DNA from: Nostoc sp. FACHB-152
GTDB taxonomy: Bacteria > Cyanobacteriota > Cyanobacteriia > Cyanobacteriales > Nostocaceae
Assembly: GCF_014697475.1 (NCBI RefSeq)
Contig: NZ_JACJRV010000060.1
Coordinates: forward strand, 1-42,972
Reading direction: 5' to 3'
Length of the DNA stretch: 42,972 nt
A model generated the notes under the pieces. That model saw only the letters and a program-made list of their open reading frames with translations, did not search any database and was not told where the DNA came from. Every line of letters starts with the position of its first letter. Position 1 is the first letter of the stretch. A program made the position numbers and the translations under genes. Positions 33,073 through 42,947 of this stretch are shown in pieces.

Positions 33073-34323
33073 ATGAGTCAAAACTCGCCGATAGATTCCG
33101 GTATTCAATTGTCTAAAACAACTGGGTTGAAGCCAGCACTAGCCGCAGCCTTGGCTAGCTTGGAAGTGCAGCTAGATCAAGAATTGGCTCGATACCGCCG
33201 TGCGCGCATCGCATCCAAGACAGCCCATCAACCCCGTACAGGTGTTTATATCAGCAGTCTAGCTCAGGAAGCTAAAGAAATAACAGCCTTAGCAGGGCTT
33301 GGGCTACCAATAGCCGAAGTTAAAACTAATGTACTGCCTAGGCCTATACCCGAATCTTCTTTAGAGAAACCAGCATCAGCCACAGCGAACATCGAAGAAG
33401 GGCAGAAGATTCAGCACCCACCGTCTACAGATTCTCTTCAAGAAGCACACATTCCTCTGCCATCACCCCAGTCTACCGGCAGCATAGTACCTGCTAAAGT
33501 TAAGGCTGCTCAAAGTGAAAACCTCATCCAGCCAAACGAAACGCCTACTCACCCAGATGATTATTTAGAATCGAGTGAAGCTTTGCTGCGGAGTTTAACA
33601 GATGAGCAACAACAAACAAAACCGCCCAGCAATTATAACGACAGTCTGCTGTCACCTTTAGGGATCGGCTCTATGCTGCTGTTGTTAATGGCTAGCCTCA
33701 CTTTAGGGTATGTAGTGTTTAATCCTAAAAGTTTGCCACAGTTGAGTTTAGACAAGATATTTAACAACAATTCTGCTTCTAATTCCAATAGCACTGAGAC
33801 TCAAGGTTTTGAACCTACGTCCCAACCTGCTGCTGAAACACAACTGACCCCTATACCCAAGTATCCTAATTTAGCGGCTCAGGAGTTTCCAGAAGTTAAA
33901 GACCCCAACGATATAGTTGGATTACAGCCTAAACTTCAATCAACCCCGGTAGCACCTGTTAATCAACCTGTGGTGATTCCTACCCCAGTCGCCAGCCCAC
34001 TACCAGAATTACAACCAGTACAGCCAGTACAGCCACTGAATCTCCCTTCTATTGCGACAGCAACACCTTTGCCACAACTGACAACCACTGCACCACAGAT
34101 AAATGCCGAAATCACACCCGCAGCAGATGGGTTTTATCATATCGTGATTGATAATCAAGATGCTCGTTCTCTAGTTACTGCACGGCAAATCGTTCCGGAT
34201 GCTTATTTATCAAGCGACCAAAAGTTGATTTTTCTAGGTGCTTTAAAAACTAAAGAGCAAGTTCAACAAAGGTTACAAGAGTTACAAGCTCAAGGGCTGA
34301 AAGCGCGAGTGCAACAGCCATAA
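33073..34323 (+). CDS. Single-TM protein with a C-terminal SPOR-like domain, function unknown
   Basis: A 416-residue protein. The N-terminal soluble part has a conserved-looking helix (ALAAALASLEVQLDQELARY) and then a Pro/Ser-rich stretch. One TM helix lies near 196-214 (GSMLLLLMASLTLGYVVF), followed by a long Pro/Gln/Thr linker. The last about 60 residues (FYHIVIDNQDARSLVTAR, EQVQQRLQELQAQGLKARV) resemble a SPOR domain, which binds denuded peptidoglycan. I infer an envelope or cell-division role, not a specific one. It precedes the two pspA/vipp1 genes. Confidence 0.65.
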   Translation: MSQNSPIDSGIQLSKTTGLKPALAAALASLEVQLDQELARYRRARIASKTAHQPRTGVYISSLAQEAKEITALAGLGLPIAEVKTNVLPRPIPESSLEKPASATANIEEGQKIQHPPSTDSLQEAHIPLPSPQSTGSIVPAKVKAAQSENLIQPNETPTHPDDYLESSEALLRSLTDEQQQTKPPSNYNDSLLSPLGIGSMLLLLMASLTLGYVVFNPKSLPQLSLDKIFNNNSASNSNSTETQGFEPTSQPAAETQLTPIPKYPNLAAQEFPEVKDPNDIVGLQPKLQSTPVAPVNQPVVIPTPVASPLPELQPVQPVQPLNLPSIATATPLPQLTTTAPQINAEITPAADGFYHIVIDNQDARSLVTARQIVPDAYLSSDQKLIFLGALKTKEQVQQRLQELQAQGLKARVQQP

Positions 34324-34476
34324 TTGACAAAAATTTACGATAGGATGAATCAACAGAAGGCGCAAAAGTTTAGAGGTGTGGAGGTGTGAGGGTGCAAGGG
34401 TGTAAAGGAAGAAAGTTTATTATTTATACCTCCTGCCTGTTGCCTGTTGCCTGCTAAGAATGAATGGAGAGCCGAT

Positions 34477-35184
34477 ATGGACTTAATCAAGCGTATCCTG
34501 CGGGTGATTCGTGCTAACCTTAATAGCCTGATCGGCAGTGCAGAAGATCCAGAGAAAATTTTGGAGCAAGCCGTCAGCGAAATGCAAGACAATTTGGTGC
34601 GATTGCGACAGGGAATAGCACAAGCGATCGCTACCCAAAAACGCACTGAACGACAGGCTATTGCTGCCAACTCTACCGCCGAAGAATGGTATCGTCGCGC
34701 CCAACTCGCACTTCAACAAGGTAATGAACCTTTAGCACGGGAAGCCTTAACTAAACGTCGAGCTTACCAAGAAACTGCCACATCCCTCTCTAATCAAATA
34801 GGGCAACAAACCGAAATTGTAGAACGCCTGAAAAAGGATATGCGATCGCTAGAGTTGAAGATTTCTGAGGCTAAAACCAAAAAAGATATGTATATTGCCC
34901 GCGCGCGTTCTGCGGAAGCATCTTATAAACTCCAGGAAATGCTGAGTGGCGTTTCTACGACTAGCAGCCTCAATGCTTTTGAACGGATGGAAGAGAAAGT
35001 TTTCCAGATAGAAGCAAAATCGGAAGCTATTGCCCAATTAGGCAGCGATGACCTACAAAAACAGTTTGCATCTCTAGAATCTAGCAATGATATTGATGCT
35101 GAATTAGCAGCAATGAAAACCCAAGTGCAGCATGAGTCAGAAAAGACATCACCACAGCAATTACCTAAGGCTCAAGAGCCTTGA
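34477..35184 (+). CDS. PspA/IM30-family membrane-remodelling protein (first paralogue)
   Basis: A 235-residue, almost wholly alpha-helical protein. It has the N-terminal amphipathic helix (MDLIKRILRVIRANLNSLIG), the conserved EDPEKILEQAVSEMQ and long coiled coils (about 25-180) including SLELKISEAKTKKDMY. The ATG at 34477 has GGAGA 7 nt upstream; an in-frame TTG at 34447 adds ten non-conserved residues. ESCRT-III-like PspA proteins polymerise on membranes to protect them. It lies 168 bp before its paralogue and lacks the latter's C-terminal tail. Confidence 0.88.
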   Translation: MDLIKRILRVIRANLNSLIGSAEDPEKILEQAVSEMQDNLVRLRQGIAQAIATQKRTERQAIAANSTAEEWYRRAQLALQQGNEPLAREALTKRRAYQETATSLSNQIGQQTEIVERLKKDMRSLELKISEAKTKKDMYIARARSAEASYKLQEMLSGVSTTSSLNAFERMEEKVFQIEAKSEAIAQLGSDDLQKQFASLESSNDIDAELAAMKTQVQHESEKTSPQQLPKAQEP

Positions 35185-35352
35185 AAACTAGTCAATTGCT
35201 CTAACCAGGGTATATCTTAACAATATAAGAGGTGTCGGCCTGTACCGAACCAAGCCGGAAAGATTACATTGAAATAAGAAACTATTAAATAAATAGTAAA
35301 AACCTTAACCGTCCAATCAAGCACCTAAACTGTAAAAGGAAAAACAAGGATT

Positions 35353-36138
35353 ATGGGATTATTTGATCGTATTAAGCGAGTAGTCGGTGCAAATATCAAC
35401 GACTTAGTAAATAAAGCTGAAGACCCTGAAAAAATGCTAGAGCAAGCCATCCTGGAAATGCAGGAAGACTTGGTACAGTTGCGTCAGGGAGTAGCTCAAG
35501 CGATCGCCGCCCAAAAACGAACTGAAAAACAGTACAATGATGCCCAAAATGAAATTAATAAATGGCAGCGCAACGCCCAATTAGCACTGCAAAAAGGTGA
35601 TGAAAACCTAGCACGTCAAGCCTTAGAACGTAAAAAAACTTATAACGACACTAGCGTAGCTCTTAAAGCTAGCTTAGATCAGCAATCAACTCAAGTAGAA
35701 ACCCTAAAACGTAACTTAATCCAGCTAGAAAGCAAACTTTCGGAAGCTAAAACCAAGAAAGAAATGCTCAAAGCCCGGATTACTACCGCCAAAGCTCAAG
35801 AACAACTTGAGGGTATGGTACGGGGTATGAATACTAACAGTGCAATGGCTGCATTTGAGCGGATGGAAGAAAAAGTCCTGATGCAAGAAGCTCGCGCCCA
35901 GTCAGCAGCAGAGTTGGCAGGTGCAGATTTAGAAAGCCAATTTGCCCGCTTGGAACAGGGAAGCGATGTAGATGATGAATTGGCAGCATTAAAGGCATCA
36001 CTGGCTCCTGCAAGCCCACCTAATCAGAACTTACTACCACCAGAGCAAACTACTCCACCCCAAACTACTTCAACCCAACCTAATGAAGTAGTTGATGCCG
36101 AATTAGATTCTTTACGTAAGCAATTGGATCAATTGTAA
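35353..36138 (+). CDS. vipp1: Vipp1/IM30 (PspA-family) thylakoid membrane protein
   Basis: A 261-residue PspA/IM30 protein, closer to canonical Vipp1. It starts MGLFDRIKRVVGANINDLV, continues with EDPEKMLEQAILEMQEDLVQ, and has the AAFERMEEKVLMQEARA helix. A Pro/Gln/Thr-rich linker and a C-terminal helix (ELDSLRKQLDQL) form the Vipp1-specific extension absent from PspA. Vipp1 is needed for thylakoid formation and membrane maintenance. A ribosome site (AAGGA) lies upstream of the ATG. Confidence 0.92.
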   Translation: MGLFDRIKRVVGANINDLVNKAEDPEKMLEQAILEMQEDLVQLRQGVAQAIAAQKRTEKQYNDAQNEINKWQRNAQLALQKGDENLARQALERKKTYNDTSVALKASLDQQSTQVETLKRNLIQLESKLSEAKTKKEMLKARITTAKAQEQLEGMVRGMNTNSAMAAFERMEEKVLMQEARAQSAAELAGADLESQFARLEQGSDVDDELAALKASLAPASPPNQNLLPPEQTTPPQTTSTQPNEVVDAELDSLRKQLDQL

Positions 36139-36166
36139 AATTTGGTAAATACTAAATGTGAGCTAG

Positions 36167-36194
36167 TCCCACGCCTGTAGGTTGTGGGATTTTG
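36167..36194 (+). terminator. Probable terminator after vipp1
   Basis: TCCCAC at 36167-36172 pairs with GTGGGA at 36184-36189, followed by TTTTG, 29 nt after the vipp1 stop. An inner CCT/AGG pair may extend the stem. Moderate strength. Confidence 0.5.
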
Positions 36195-36242
36195 CTTCGG
36201 TAGTCAATAGTCAATAGTTAAATGACAAATGACAAATGACTA
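36195..36242. repeat. Short tandem heptamer repeats (STRR-like)
   Basis: AGTCAATAGTCAATAG followed by AAATGACAAATGACAAATGAC. Tandem heptamers of this sort are a known feature of heterocystous cyanobacteria. They lie between vipp1 and the thioredoxin gene. Confidence 0.8.
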
Positions 36243-36312
36243 TGGACTGTTGACGACTTTGGGATAGAGTATTTTGTGTGCCAATGATTGATGTCAACTA
36301 ATGGAGACTGCA

Positions 36313-36648
36313 ATGAGTAAGGGTGTAATCACCATCACTGATGCTGAGTTTGAAACCGAAGTTTTGAAATCTGAGCAGCCTGTATTAGTTTACTTTTGGG
36401 CTTCTTGGTGTGGCCCATGTCAATTGATGTCGCCACTGATTAATATAGCTGCTAACAAATACAGCGATCGCCTGAAAGTTGTCAAAATGGAAGTTGACCC
36501 CAACCCTGTTTCTGTTAAACAGTATGGGGTTGAAGGTGTACCAGCCTTAAGGCTAATTCAAGGAGAGCAATTATTAGAATCAACTGAAGGCGTAATTGGC
36601 AAAGATAAGTTACTCAGTCTGTTAGATACGCATTTGAATAAAAATTAG
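36313..36648 (+). CDS. trx: Thioredoxin
   Basis: A 111-residue thioredoxin with the redox motif WCGPC (C33, C36) in YFWASWCGPCQLM, and the cis-Pro segment GVEGVPALRL. The start is ATG at 36313 with GGAG seven bases upstream. An in-frame ATG at 36301 would place the ribosome site inside the gene. The final strand-helix region is short and the sequence departs from the canonical m-type TrxA. It is probably one of several specialised thioredoxins in the cell. Confidence 0.92.
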   Translation: MSKGVITITDAEFETEVLKSEQPVLVYFWASWCGPCQLMSPLINIAANKYSDRLKVVKMEVDPNPVSVKQYGVEGVPALRLIQGEQLLESTEGVIGKDKLLSLLDTHLNKN

Positions 36649-36649
36649 T

Positions 36650-36712
36650 CATTGGTCATTAGTCATGAGTCGTTAGTAAATGGCTAATGACAAAGGACAA
36701 AGGACAAAGGAC
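36650..36712. repeat. Tandem heptamer repeats before the aminotransferase gene
   Basis: GTCATTGGTCATTAGTCATG and later AAAGGACAAAGGACAAAGGAC form TTAGTCA- and AAGGACA-type heptamers. They run up to five bases before the likely ATG (36717). An upstream in-frame ATG at 36687 lies inside the repeats, so it is unlikely to be the real start. Confidence 0.8.
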
Positions 36713-36716
36713 TAAT

Positions 36717-37916
36717 ATGCAATTTGCACAACGTTTACAACCCCTGCAATCTAATGTATTTGCCGATATGGACAGAGCCAAGGCGGCGGCTCTGGCGGTC
36801 GGGCAAGAGTTAATTGATTTATCGCTGGGGTCTTCTGATTTACCTGCTGAAAGTCACGTGATTGAAGCGATCTCTCAATCGCTGCATGACCGTAGCACCC
36901 ACGGTTATCTGCTGTTTCATGGTACACAAACCTTCCGCCAAGCTGCGGCTCACTGGTATGAGCAGAAGTTTGGCATCAAGGTTGATCCAGAAACAGAAGT
37001 ATTGCCGCTCATCGGTTCCCAAGAAGGTACTGCTCACTTACCACTAGCTTTACTGAATCCAGGCGATTTTGCCCTGTTACTCGATCCAGGTTATCCCTCC
37101 CATGCGGGTGGAGTTTACTTAGCTAGTGGGCAAATTTACCCTATGCCGCTATTGGCAGAAAACGATTTTTTACCTTTGTTTGCTGATATTCCTGCGGCTG
37201 TTGTGGCTCAGTCGAAAATGATGGTATTGAGCTATCCTCATAATCCCACTTCAGCGATCGCTCCTTTATCGCTTTTTCAAGAAGCCGTGGCTTTTTGTCA
37301 GCAACATAATATTGTCTTAGTTCACGATTTCCCCTACGTAGATTTAGTATTTGAAGAAATTAGGGGAGTAGGGGAGAGTTTTTCTCAGTCTCAATCTTTA
37401 GTACCGTCAGTTTTACAAGCTGATCCAGAAAAAAGCGTCTCGATTGAATTTTTCACCCTTTCCAAGTCTTACAATATGGGCGGCTTCCGGATTGGGTACG
37501 CCATCGGTAATGCTGAGTTAATCAAAGCTTTACGACAAATCAAAGCCGCAGTTGATTTTAATCAGTATCGGGGCATTTTAAATGGAGCGATCGCTGCCTT
37601 GACAGGCCCACAAGCAGGGGTAGAACATACAGTTGCTACCTTCCGTAAACGTCGTGATGCTTTTGTGAAAGCTTTACATCGCATTGGTTGGCTGGTTCCT
37701 AGCCCTAAAGCCACAATGTATATTTGGGCTAAGTTACCTTCACCTTGGCAGCAAAATTCTATTGAATTTTGTACTCAGTTGGTCAAACAAACGGGTGTAG
37801 CGGCTTCTCCCGGTGCTGGGTTTGGCAAATCAGGAGAAGGATATGTCCGTTTTGCACTAGTACATGAACCACCTTTGTTAGAAACTGCCGTTGACAGAAT
37901 TGCCGATTTTCTGTAA
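36717..37916 (+). CDS. Class I/II PLP-dependent aminotransferase (LL-DAP-aminotransferase-like)
   Basis: A 399-residue fold-type I aminotransferase. Visible motifs are DLSLGSSDLPA, HGYLLFHGTQTFRQAA, IGSQEGTAHLPLALLNPGD, SYPHNPTSA and VHDFPYVDLVF. The PLP lysine is K250 in FTLSKSYNMGGFRIGYA. The C-terminal segment is YIWAKLP ... GVAASPGAGFGKSGEGYVR. This is the subfamily annotated as aspartate or LL-diaminopimelate aminotransferase; the substrate cannot be fixed from sequence. The start is the ATG at 36717. Confidence 0.88.
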   Translation: MQFAQRLQPLQSNVFADMDRAKAAALAVGQELIDLSLGSSDLPAESHVIEAISQSLHDRSTHGYLLFHGTQTFRQAAAHWYEQKFGIKVDPETEVLPLIGSQEGTAHLPLALLNPGDFALLLDPGYPSHAGGVYLASGQIYPMPLLAENDFLPLFADIPAAVVAQSKMMVLSYPHNPTSAIAPLSLFQEAVAFCQQHNIVLVHDFPYVDLVFEEIRGVGESFSQSQSLVPSVLQADPEKSVSIEFFTLSKSYNMGGFRIGYAIGNAELIKALRQIKAAVDFNQYRGILNGAIAALTGPQAGVEHTVATFRKRRDAFVKALHRIGWLVPSPKATMYIWAKLPSPWQQNSIEFCTQLVKQTGVAASPGAGFGKSGEGYVRFALVHEPPLLETAVDRIADFL

Positions 37917-38149
37917 TCCAAAAAATTAAAATTGCTGGCTCAAAATCTTAACCCTGGTACTATGTCTAATTTATGAATTCTTGATTGTAAAATTACCAGA
38001 ATTTTATAAGTTTATACCTGTGTAACTCTAGTTTCACGTTAGACTACAGGGAAATTACTTAAGGTGATAGTAGATAAATTATAATTTACTCAAAAAAGTA
38101 GATTTACTATTACCTAAAGTTCAAACCCAAAATTAACTAATCTAGGTGC

Positions 38150-38512
38150 ATGGTCAGCAATCTTGTAAAAATTAGGATCTTTGCTACTTCTTTGTCAGTA
38201 ATTGCCGCTTTAGGACAATATCCTCTGCTAGCACAAACTTTCCCAACAAACTCAGATTCAATCGAACTTGAAACCACTGATGATGGAATTGAAGGCGGAG
38301 AAAATACCTTACCCAACAGCATTATTAAACAGACTGGTGGTATAAGTGCTGCTCCCGTAGCCAGCTATGCGGGGGCAGTTAGTAATCAGCACACTAGACT
38401 TAACAATGCATCTCCTCCCAGACGCAAAATCCCAGAACCATCAGCACTAATTGGACTAATGGCGATCGCTAGTTGCGCGGCTATACAGCAGCGAAAAACT
38501 AAAAAAATATAA
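38150..38512 (+). CDS. Small exported PEP-CTERM protein
   Basis: A 120-residue protein with an N-terminal signal peptide (IFATSLSVIAALGQYPLLAQ). A short, low-complexity Ser/Thr/Asn-rich body follows. The C-terminal sorting signal is IPEPSALIGLMAI, a hydrophobic stretch, then RKTKK. This is the classic PEP-CTERM layout recognised by exosortase, so the mature protein should be exported and cleaved near PEP. No exosortase gene is in the window. The function is unknown; the body is too short for an enzyme. Confidence 0.8.
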   Translation: MVSNLVKIRIFATSLSVIAALGQYPLLAQTFPTNSDSIELETTDDGIEGGENTLPNSIIKQTGGISAAPVASYAGAVSNQHTRLNNASPPRRKIPEPSALIGLMAIASCAAIQQRKTKKI

Positions 38513-39319
38513 TCTTTATATCTATCCATATGCACTAGGTTTTTATCTAGTAGCTTTTTCAGGCTAAAAGTTACTGATATTGATGAATAAGTCTTAGATT
38601 GAATATGTATCGATAATAAACGTATTGCTAATAACGTTTTTGAAGTAGATAAAGTTCTAATTATACCTAAATTGTAAGTCAAAATTTAAGCCAATACGGT
38701 TCAGTTTGTAATATCTTCTTTCTCTTTACGTTCTTTGTGTTCTACCCTGCGATTACTCCAAAGGATAACTCGTATTGCTAAAGCAGAACCCGAAGGGTAG
38801 AGTAGCTGCGGACTTGTCTATGCGGTTCATTAAAACAATTGACTTTAACCAAGAGTTTGGGACTTAACTGAAATATATTTGGCTAAACAACGCAAGTTTA
38901 AAAACTATCCAGTTAAAATGCCGATTTTCAATCTACTAAATAACTAAAGAAGCAGAATTGCTTCTTTTTTTATACACTCTTAATATTTAATCTGTATTAT
39001 TACTGTTGTTTTATACTTATTATTAAGTATTAATTTAAGTAGATTTACTTTAGAATTAGCAAAAAGTAAACTTTTTATAAAAATTTGAGGTTAGATGCTA
39101 CTAAATCTGCAACAAATATAAATTTATTGTTAATTTTTTCCTAAAAAGTACAATAACATTTTTTATTCAAAGTCATACAAGAGTAAAATTTGGTTGACTA
39201 TTATTAAAAAATATTTTAATTTAAGTAAAACTCAAGGATTTTATTTAGATGATTAAAAAATTTCTGTATTCATTGTATGAACACAATTGTAAATATTTGC
39301 AGAAAATTAGTGATAACAA
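38513..39319. other. 807-bp intergenic region with an orphan terminator
   Basis: No gene-sized ORF is seen on either strand. An intrinsic terminator lies at 38946-38970 with no plus-strand gene within 430 bp upstream, so a small RNA or leader may end there. Two tiny ORFs (15 and 9 codons) lie between 38819 and 38945, but nothing supports them. From 38980 on the sequence is very AT-rich. Confidence 0.5.
38946..38970 (+). terminator. Intrinsic terminator without an obvious gene
   Basis: AAAGAAGCA, loop GAAT, TGCTTCTTT, followed by TTTTT. The nine-base-pair stem plus T-run is convincing as a rho-independent terminator. The nearest upstream plus-strand gene (PEP-CTERM protein) ends at 38512, so it may belong to an unannotated RNA starting within the gap, or to a long 3' UTR. 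Confidence 0.75.
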
Positions 39320-39742
39320 ATGACATCACATCTCCTGAATCCAGCCACACAATTGTATAAACATGAGGCAAAAAAAGTTTTACTAATTGAAGATAATGAC
39401 GTAAATAGAATGTTGTTATGTGATTACCTTGTTTACTGTGGTTACAACGTCAAAAGTCTATCAAATGGTAACGCTTTTTTCTCAACTATAGAAAATTTTC
39501 TGCCAGACTTAATGTTGTTAGATTTGAAATTACCTGGTGTTGATGGATATTGGTTGTTAGAACAAATTCAGCAACACTCTGATTTAGCTAAAATACCAAT
39601 TATTGTAGTTTCAGCATTTGCCTTTAAAGCTGAGAAAGAACGGGCGATGAATTTAGGCGTTCGTAGTTACTTTGTTAAACCAATAAATTTAATACATTTA
39701 ACTAAGGCAATTCAAGAAGAATTAGCTTGTTGTTGTATTTAA
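39320..39742 (+). CDS. Stand-alone response-regulator receiver domain protein
   Basis: A 140-residue CheY-like receiver with the acidic pair E24/D25 (LLIEDNDVNR), phosphoacceptor D68 (LMLLDLKLPGVDGY), switch Ser S98 (IIVVSAFAF) and K120 (YFVKPIN). No output domain is present. The 19-residue N-terminal extension is non-conserved in look. No histidine kinase gene is adjacent, so the partner is elsewhere. Confidence 0.9.
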   Translation: MTSHLLNPATQLYKHEAKKVLLIEDNDVNRMLLCDYLVYCGYNVKSLSNGNAFFSTIENFLPDLMLLDLKLPGVDGYWLLEQIQQHSDLAKIPIIVVSAFAFKAEKERAMNLGVRSYFVKPINLIHLTKAIQEELACCCI

Positions 39743-40105
39743 ATTATTTAAATCAATCTATTTTGCTCAAGCAGGATAAGTTCTAAAAAAACTAATATTT
39801 TTTGATAAAATATAAACAATCTGTGCAATATATGTATAGGTTAGAAACAGGCACAGATAGTGATTCCGAGCAAGATACAGGAATCCGGTTTGATTACTGA
39901 ACATACTTGTGTAGTCAGGCAATAGGAAATAGGCAACCCAAAAAGGCAAGTAACAATGTACTGATTTTTTTCAAAAATCAAATACTAGTCCTATATGTTT
40001 TTGCAAGTAAATTTTGAATTTTATTCAAAAGCGAAATTCACACAAAAAGTTTATTTATTCTTAAAATAGAGATAGGTAAAAACGTAAGATTACCTATTTA
40101 TAGTT
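39743..40105. other. 363-bp intergenic region, no gene seen
   Basis: AT-rich stretch between the receiver gene and uvrC. Both strands lack a supported ORF, terminator or repeat. It should hold the uvrC promoter. Confidence 0.5.
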
Positions 40106-41986
40106 GTGACAACATCAGCTCAAATACTACCACTGGTTAAAGATCCAGAACGATTAGAAAGTCGTCTAGCTGAAATCCCACCGGAACCAGGAGTTTATTT
40201 CATGCGGGATGGCAGCGATCGCATTATATATATAGGTAAATCCCGTAAGTTGCGATCGCGTGTCCGTTCCTATTTCCGCGAAGGTTACACTAAAAGCGAG
40301 CGCATCGCTACAATGGCTAGACAGGTGACAGAAATTGAATTTATTGTCACCGACACCGAAGCCGAAGCCTTGGCTTTGGAAGCCAACTTAATTAAGCAGC
40401 ATCAGCCATACTTTAATGTACTACTTAAGGATGATAAAAAATATCCTTATGTCTGCATCACTTGGTCAGAAGACTATCCGCGCATATTCATCACTCGCAA
40501 ACGCCAACTAGGTAAAGAAAAAGATAAGTTCTACGGGCCTTATACAGATACAGGTTTGTTACGCGAAATCTTACGCATTAGTAAGCGCATATTTTCGCTG
40601 CGACAACGACCGCAACCCCTATTCAAAGACCGACCCTGCTTGAATTATGATATGGGGCGTTGTCCTGGTGTGTGTCAACAACTGATTTCACCAGAAGAAT
40701 ACCGCAAAACTGTGCAAAAAGTGGCAATGGTCTTCCAAGGTCGGACTCAGGAATTGATTGATATTTTAACCGAACAAATGCACAAAGCCTCTGAGGCGTT
40801 AAATTTTGAGTCGGCAGCGCGGATACGCGATCAAATTTCTGGGTTAAAATCTCTGACGGCGGATCAAAAAGTCTCCTTACCAGATGATACAGTTTCGCGG
40901 GATGCTATAGCCCTAGCAAGTGATGGTCAAAATGCTGCCTGTATTCAATTATTTCAGATTCGGGCTGGGCAATTAGTAGGACGCTTGGCGTTTGTCGCTG
41001 ATGCACACGCTGAACCAGGTGCTATTCTACAACGCGTTTTAGAGGAGCATTATCAAACTGCGGACGCGGTAGAAATTCCCGCCGAAATTTTAGTACACCA
41101 TGAGTTACCCGATGCTGAAATCTTGGCCGATGTTTTAAGTCAGCGTAAGGGAAGAAAAGTAACAATTGTAGCTCCGCAACGCCAAACTAAGGCAGAATTA
41201 ATTGAGATGGTAGAGCGTAATGCCCAATACGAATTGCAAAGAATGCAAAAATTGGGCGATCGCAATACGCAAGCAATGCAAGATTTGGCTGATATTCTCG
41301 ATTTACCCGACTTACCCCACCGCATTGAAGGTTACGACATTTCTCATATCCAAGGTTCAAATGCGGTAGCATCCCAAGTTGTGTTTATTGATGGTTTACC
41401 GGGTAAGCAATATTATCGTCATTACAAAATCAAAAATCCCACAGTCACAACTGGACACTCAGATGATTTTGCCAGTTTAGCTGAAGTCATCCAACGCCGT
41501 TTTCGCAAGTATAGCGAAGATCCACAAATGCAACGCGCCGGAAATCCTGACTGGCCTGATTTAATTATGATTGATGGCGGTAAAGGCCAGTTATCATCCG
41601 TCGTGGCTGTATTGCAAGAGATGAACTTGTTAGAAGACTTGCGGGTTGTGAGTTTGGCAAAACAGCGTGAGGAGATATTTCTACCAGGAGAGTCACACCC
41701 TTTACAGACTGATGCAGAACAACCAGGAGTACAATTACTGCGACGCTTACGGGATGAAGCGCATCGGTTTGCCGTGAGTTTCCATCGTCAACAACGCAGT
41801 GATAAACTGAGGCGATCTCGTTTAGATGAAATACCAGGATTGGGACATCATCGACAAAAGCAACTGTTAGGACATTTTCGCTCAGTCGATTATATTCGCC
41901 AAGCTACCCCTGCACAACTAGCCGAAGTTTCGGGAATTGGGCCACGGCTAGCGCAAGAAATTTACGATTACTTTCATCCCTCTTGA
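40106..41986 (+). CDS. uvrC: Excinuclease ABC subunit UvrC
   Basis: A 626-residue nucleotide-excision-repair nuclease making both incisions with UvrB. Domains in order are: GIY-YIG nuclease (about 16-95: [19 protein letters not shown]), a Cys-containing region ([13 protein letters not shown]), a UVR motif (about 205-240), an RNase H-like 5' nuclease ([20 protein letters not shown]) and C-terminal helix-hairpin-helix pairs ([23 protein letters not shown]). It starts at GTG 40106. Complete. Confidence 0.96.
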   Translation: MTTSAQILPLVKDPERLESRLAEIPPEPGVYFMRDGSDRIIYIGKSRKLRSRVRSYFREGYTKSERIATMARQVTEIEFIVTDTEAEALALEANLIKQHQPYFNVLLKDDKKYPYVCITWSEDYPRIFITRKRQLGKEKDKFYGPYTDTGLLREILRISKRIFSLRQRPQPLFKDRPCLNYDMGRCPGVCQQLISPEEYRKTVQKVAMVFQGRTQELIDILTEQMHKASEALNFESAARIRDQISGLKSLTADQKVSLPDDTVSRDAIALASDGQNAACIQLFQIRAGQLVGRLAFVADAHAEPGAILQRVLEEHYQTADAVEIPAEILVHHELPDAEILADVLSQRKGRKVTIVAPQRQTKAELIEMVERNAQYELQRMQKLGDRNTQAMQDLADILDLPDLPHRIEGYDISHIQGSNAVASQVVFIDGLPGKQYYRHYKIKNPTVTTGHSDDFASLAEVIQRRFRKYSEDPQMQRAGNPDWPDLIMIDGGKGQLSSVVAVLQEMNLLEDLRVVSLAKQREEIFLPGESHPLQTDAEQPGVQLLRRLRDEAHRFAVSFHRQQRSDKLRRSRLDEIPGLGHHRQKQLLGHFRSVDYIRQATPAQLAEVSGIGPRLAQEIYDYFHPS

Positions 41987-42002
41987 AAAAGCTGAATTTC
42001 TT

Positions 42003-42947
42003 TTATTCATCATTCATTAATCTGCCTAAAATCTCATTCCACTTCTCTTTGTGGATTTTTTGTAGTTCATTATCCGACGCTATCAACTGAGAATATCCCT
42101 CAATAAAATCAGTGATGGACTCGATTAACCTTAAATAGTATTTGATTGTCGGGATAATTCCATTCAGGATTACCTGACAACCATGTTCAGATGAAATTTG
42201 TGTAATCAGGTTGTTAATTTCTTCTCCTTCTGATTGCTTAATACCTTTTGAAGCAAAAATATAATATCTTCCAGGATTATATTTAATAATCTTTTCTCTA
42301 GCACGATAAACAATGTGTAAAATTATTTCTTGACCATGTTTTATTTCTATAGCTTCAACCAGATGATTATTTTGATCAAATATTTCAATATCTCCCGCAG
42401 TCCTAGAAGTTCTATCAGAAGCTGTATGACTGCCTAGCTTTCCAAGCTTACATGAACTATATCTAGATATTTCTCTAATTAAAATCTGATAAATAGCATA
42501 GAAAGCAATAACAGGCAATTTTGAACCACCAAGAGTTTTATATTTATAGTTAAAATGCTCCTCTAAAGCATCTATTACACTTTTTATATTTAACTTTTCA
42601 TGATTTGTTAATTTAATAATTTCAACTATATTTTTATCCTTATTTAAATTTATCAATTTAAGCAGAAATTTTAATATATATTCTGCCTTTTCAGGATTTT
42701 GCTGTACAAAATCAAGAATATTAAGAAATGCTTTTTTTAAAGACTTAGGGGTGATTCTGCCTTCATATTGTAATGTATAAGGATAGGGGAGTTCTAAAGT
42801 ACGAGTTAGCCAACCCGCTTCCTTCATTGCTGGTAAACCCAACTCTGTTAATGTTGGAGTGATATATTTTTGGCTCTCCCAGACTAGATATGATAAATTA
42901 GTAGCAGAAATACCAATTGAGTAGAATTCTTCTTCTAAAATTATCAA
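42003..42947 (-). pseudogene. PD-(D/E)XK restriction-endonuclease-like gene, apparently 5'-truncated by an IS
   Basis: An open frame of 314 codons. The core SRTAGDIEIFD ... EAIEIKHGQEI gives D186-x14-E201-x-K203, a PD-(D/E)XK active site of the type II restriction enzyme sort, followed by AREKIIKYNPGRYYIFAS. The first 25 codons (TTG at 42947) overlap, in another frame, a sequence that looks like an ISL3-type transposase C-terminus plus an inverted-repeat end (42872 on). So the true N-terminus was probably removed by that insertion. A methyltransferase partner, if any, would be beyond the window or lost. The exact REase family is uncertain. Confidence 0.6.
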
